From the NCBI GenBank assembly GCA_035605975.1, contig DATNGG010000014.1:59083-123082 (forward strand): a DNA stretch of 64,000 nucleotides, written 5' to 3'. The DNA is from CAIKMD01 sp035605975 (GTDB lineage Bacteria; Pseudomonadota; Alphaproteobacteria; ATCC43930; CGMCC-115725). Shown here one piece after another: positions 63,416-64,000 of this stretch. Under the pieces are notes generated by a model. That model ran no database searches. It saw nothing but the letters and a program-made list of their open reading frames with translations, and was not told where the DNA came from. Position numbers and translations under genes: made by a program. Position 1 is the first letter of the stretch; every line of letters begins with the position of its first letter.

Positions 63416-63564
63416 CTTTCTTCGACTTTGAGGTCTACCAGCTTCTGCTGTTCCTTGGCGAGCAGATCAGCAAGCACCCTCCGCCTTTGCGCGTCCGTTT
63501 CAGCGCTAAGTTTTTCGCGGAACATCGTTATGTTGCTGCTAGCAATCCAGACTTTTGAGCGCAT
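63412..63564 (-). CDS. Small hypothetical protein (50 residues)
   Basis: The frame from ATG 63564 encodes a charged, probably helical peptide: NITMFREKLSAETDAQRRRVL followed by ADLLAKEQQKLVDLKVEES at the end (given in parts). The pattern of an N-terminal Asn-Ile/Phe-Arg segment and a Leu-rich Lys/Glu tail resembles short conserved rhizobial proteins of unknown role. It converges on the small plus-strand gene and the two stops interlock. Confidence 0.5.
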   Translation of the reverse strand: MRSKVWIASSNITMFREKLSAETDAQRRRVLADLLAKEQQKLVDLKVEES

Positions 63565-63825
63565 TGCTGTGTGCCTCCCTTGGGCAATTGGGCACCCAGT
63601 CCACGCTAGGTTTATTGGGCGGCGTTAACCATCTACGGATTCTACCTAGGCCGCAGAGTTAGTTTCTGACTACAACCAATTGACGGTTATTGCCGTGTTT
63701 GCGAAGCATACAATTCCCCCTTTGTTTCGTAATTTCGCGATGTCGCCACCCCTCCCGCGCCGCCGTGACAAGAGAACGGATTTTGCGTACATACGGGTAG
63801 ATAAGCCCGGAGAGTCAAGAACGGC
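63565..63825. other. Spacer in accessory region, no gene recognised
   Basis: These 261 bp are visibly richer in A and T than the rest of the window. I found no convincing gene, tRNA, terminator or terminal repeat in them. They probably contain the promoter of the 50-residue minus-strand gene, which cannot be pinned down. Confidence 0.5.
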
Positions 63826-64000
63826 CTAGTCGGTGGCGGGAACGGAATGATGCTCATGGGTGATCCGCCATTCGCCGGCGGTCCTGCGCAGCCCGACCGT
63901 CAGCCGGAACAGAAACCCGCCCTCCTCGGGAGGATTGCTGACGCAGCGCATGATCGCGACGGCGAAGGCGACGTCGTCGCCGGCGGTGATCGCCAGCTCC
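63826..64000 (-). CDS. NTF2/SnoaL-like protein, C-terminal end (cut by window edge)
   Basis: The last 57 codons of a gene that begins beyond the right edge. The visible part, ITAGDDVAFAVAIMRCV, then FRLTVGLRRTAGEWRITHEHHSVPA, is typical of the DUF4440/SnoaL-like NTF2-fold proteins, which bind small hydrophobic ligands in a cone-shaped pocket. Function unknown. It marks a return to ordinary GC-rich coding sequence after the accessory spacer. Confidence 0.8.
   Translation of the reverse strand, partial: ELAITAGDDVAFAVAIMRCVSNPPEEGGFLFRLTVGLRRTAGEWRITHEHHSVPATD

Overview
The window is a dense, high-GC, almost fully coding chromosome segment from an alphaproteobacterium. This placement rests on gene content: ChvI/ChvG next to a short HprK, RapZ and a regulatory PTS; a DivL-type kinase with tyrosine in place of the catalytic histidine; AddAB of the alphaproteobacterial kind; a trpB-trpA-accD-folC operon; and an RpoH-type sigma factor. 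The order or genus cannot be settled from the sequence. No rRNA, tRNA, CRISPR array or complete insertion sequence was seen. Neighbouring genes very often overlap by 4 bp (ATGA, GTGA, once apparently CTGA), and GTG or TTG starts are common.

Layout. 1-4.9 kb: most of mutS (minus strand, cut by the left edge), a single-domain response regulator, and an ABC ATPase/permease pair with no binding protein. 5-10.6 kb: the phosphate regulon phoR-pstC-pstA-pstB-phoU-phoB, with a Pho-box-like site before pstC but no pstS. 10.7-17 kb: a membrane protein, a class A penicillin-binding protein, an SLC13/ArsB-like carrier, rpoH and a proline/alanine-rich unknown. 17-23.3 kb: a compact cluster of ribA, a CDP-alcohol phosphatidyltransferase, a RibD reductase domain, a zinc-site-less MDR dehydrogenase, a QueD/PTPS-like protein lacking catalytic residues, a GT4 glycosyltransferase and a methyltransferase. 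It looks like a pathway for an unidentified GTP-derived, glycosylated or lipid-linked product, and it is the best candidate here for an undescribed system. 23.3-27.7 kb: an OmpR-type regulator, a small methyltransferase, a single-barrel MetE-like protein, a lipoprotein hydrolase and an ABC ATPase.

27.7-33.5 kb: a CHCC zinc-finger protein, polA (with a changed proofreading residue), GTP-type pckG behind a possible leader ORF, and a HugZ-like protein. 33.6-40 kb: chvI-chvG-hprK-rapZ-EIIA-HPr-ptsI, linking envelope/acid sensing to PTS control of carbon metabolism. 40-52.6 kb: divL, ferredoxin-NADP reductase (opposite strand), tsaE, amgK, murU, addB, addA, trxA, covering cell cycle, tRNA modification, cell-wall recycling and double-strand-break repair. 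52.7-58.5 kb: a response regulator, a 1256-residue kinase with seven PAS domains (six in an exact 384-bp tandem), a VOC protein and an LLM flavin oxidoreductase; this block separates trxA from folC. 58.5-62.8 kb: the trpB-trpA-accD-folC operon on the minus strand.

62.8-64 kb: where trpF would commonly lie upstream of trpB there is accessory DNA instead: a PIN-domain remnant, two tiny converging genes, a featureless spacer and the 3' end of an NTF2/SnoaL-like gene cut by the right edge.
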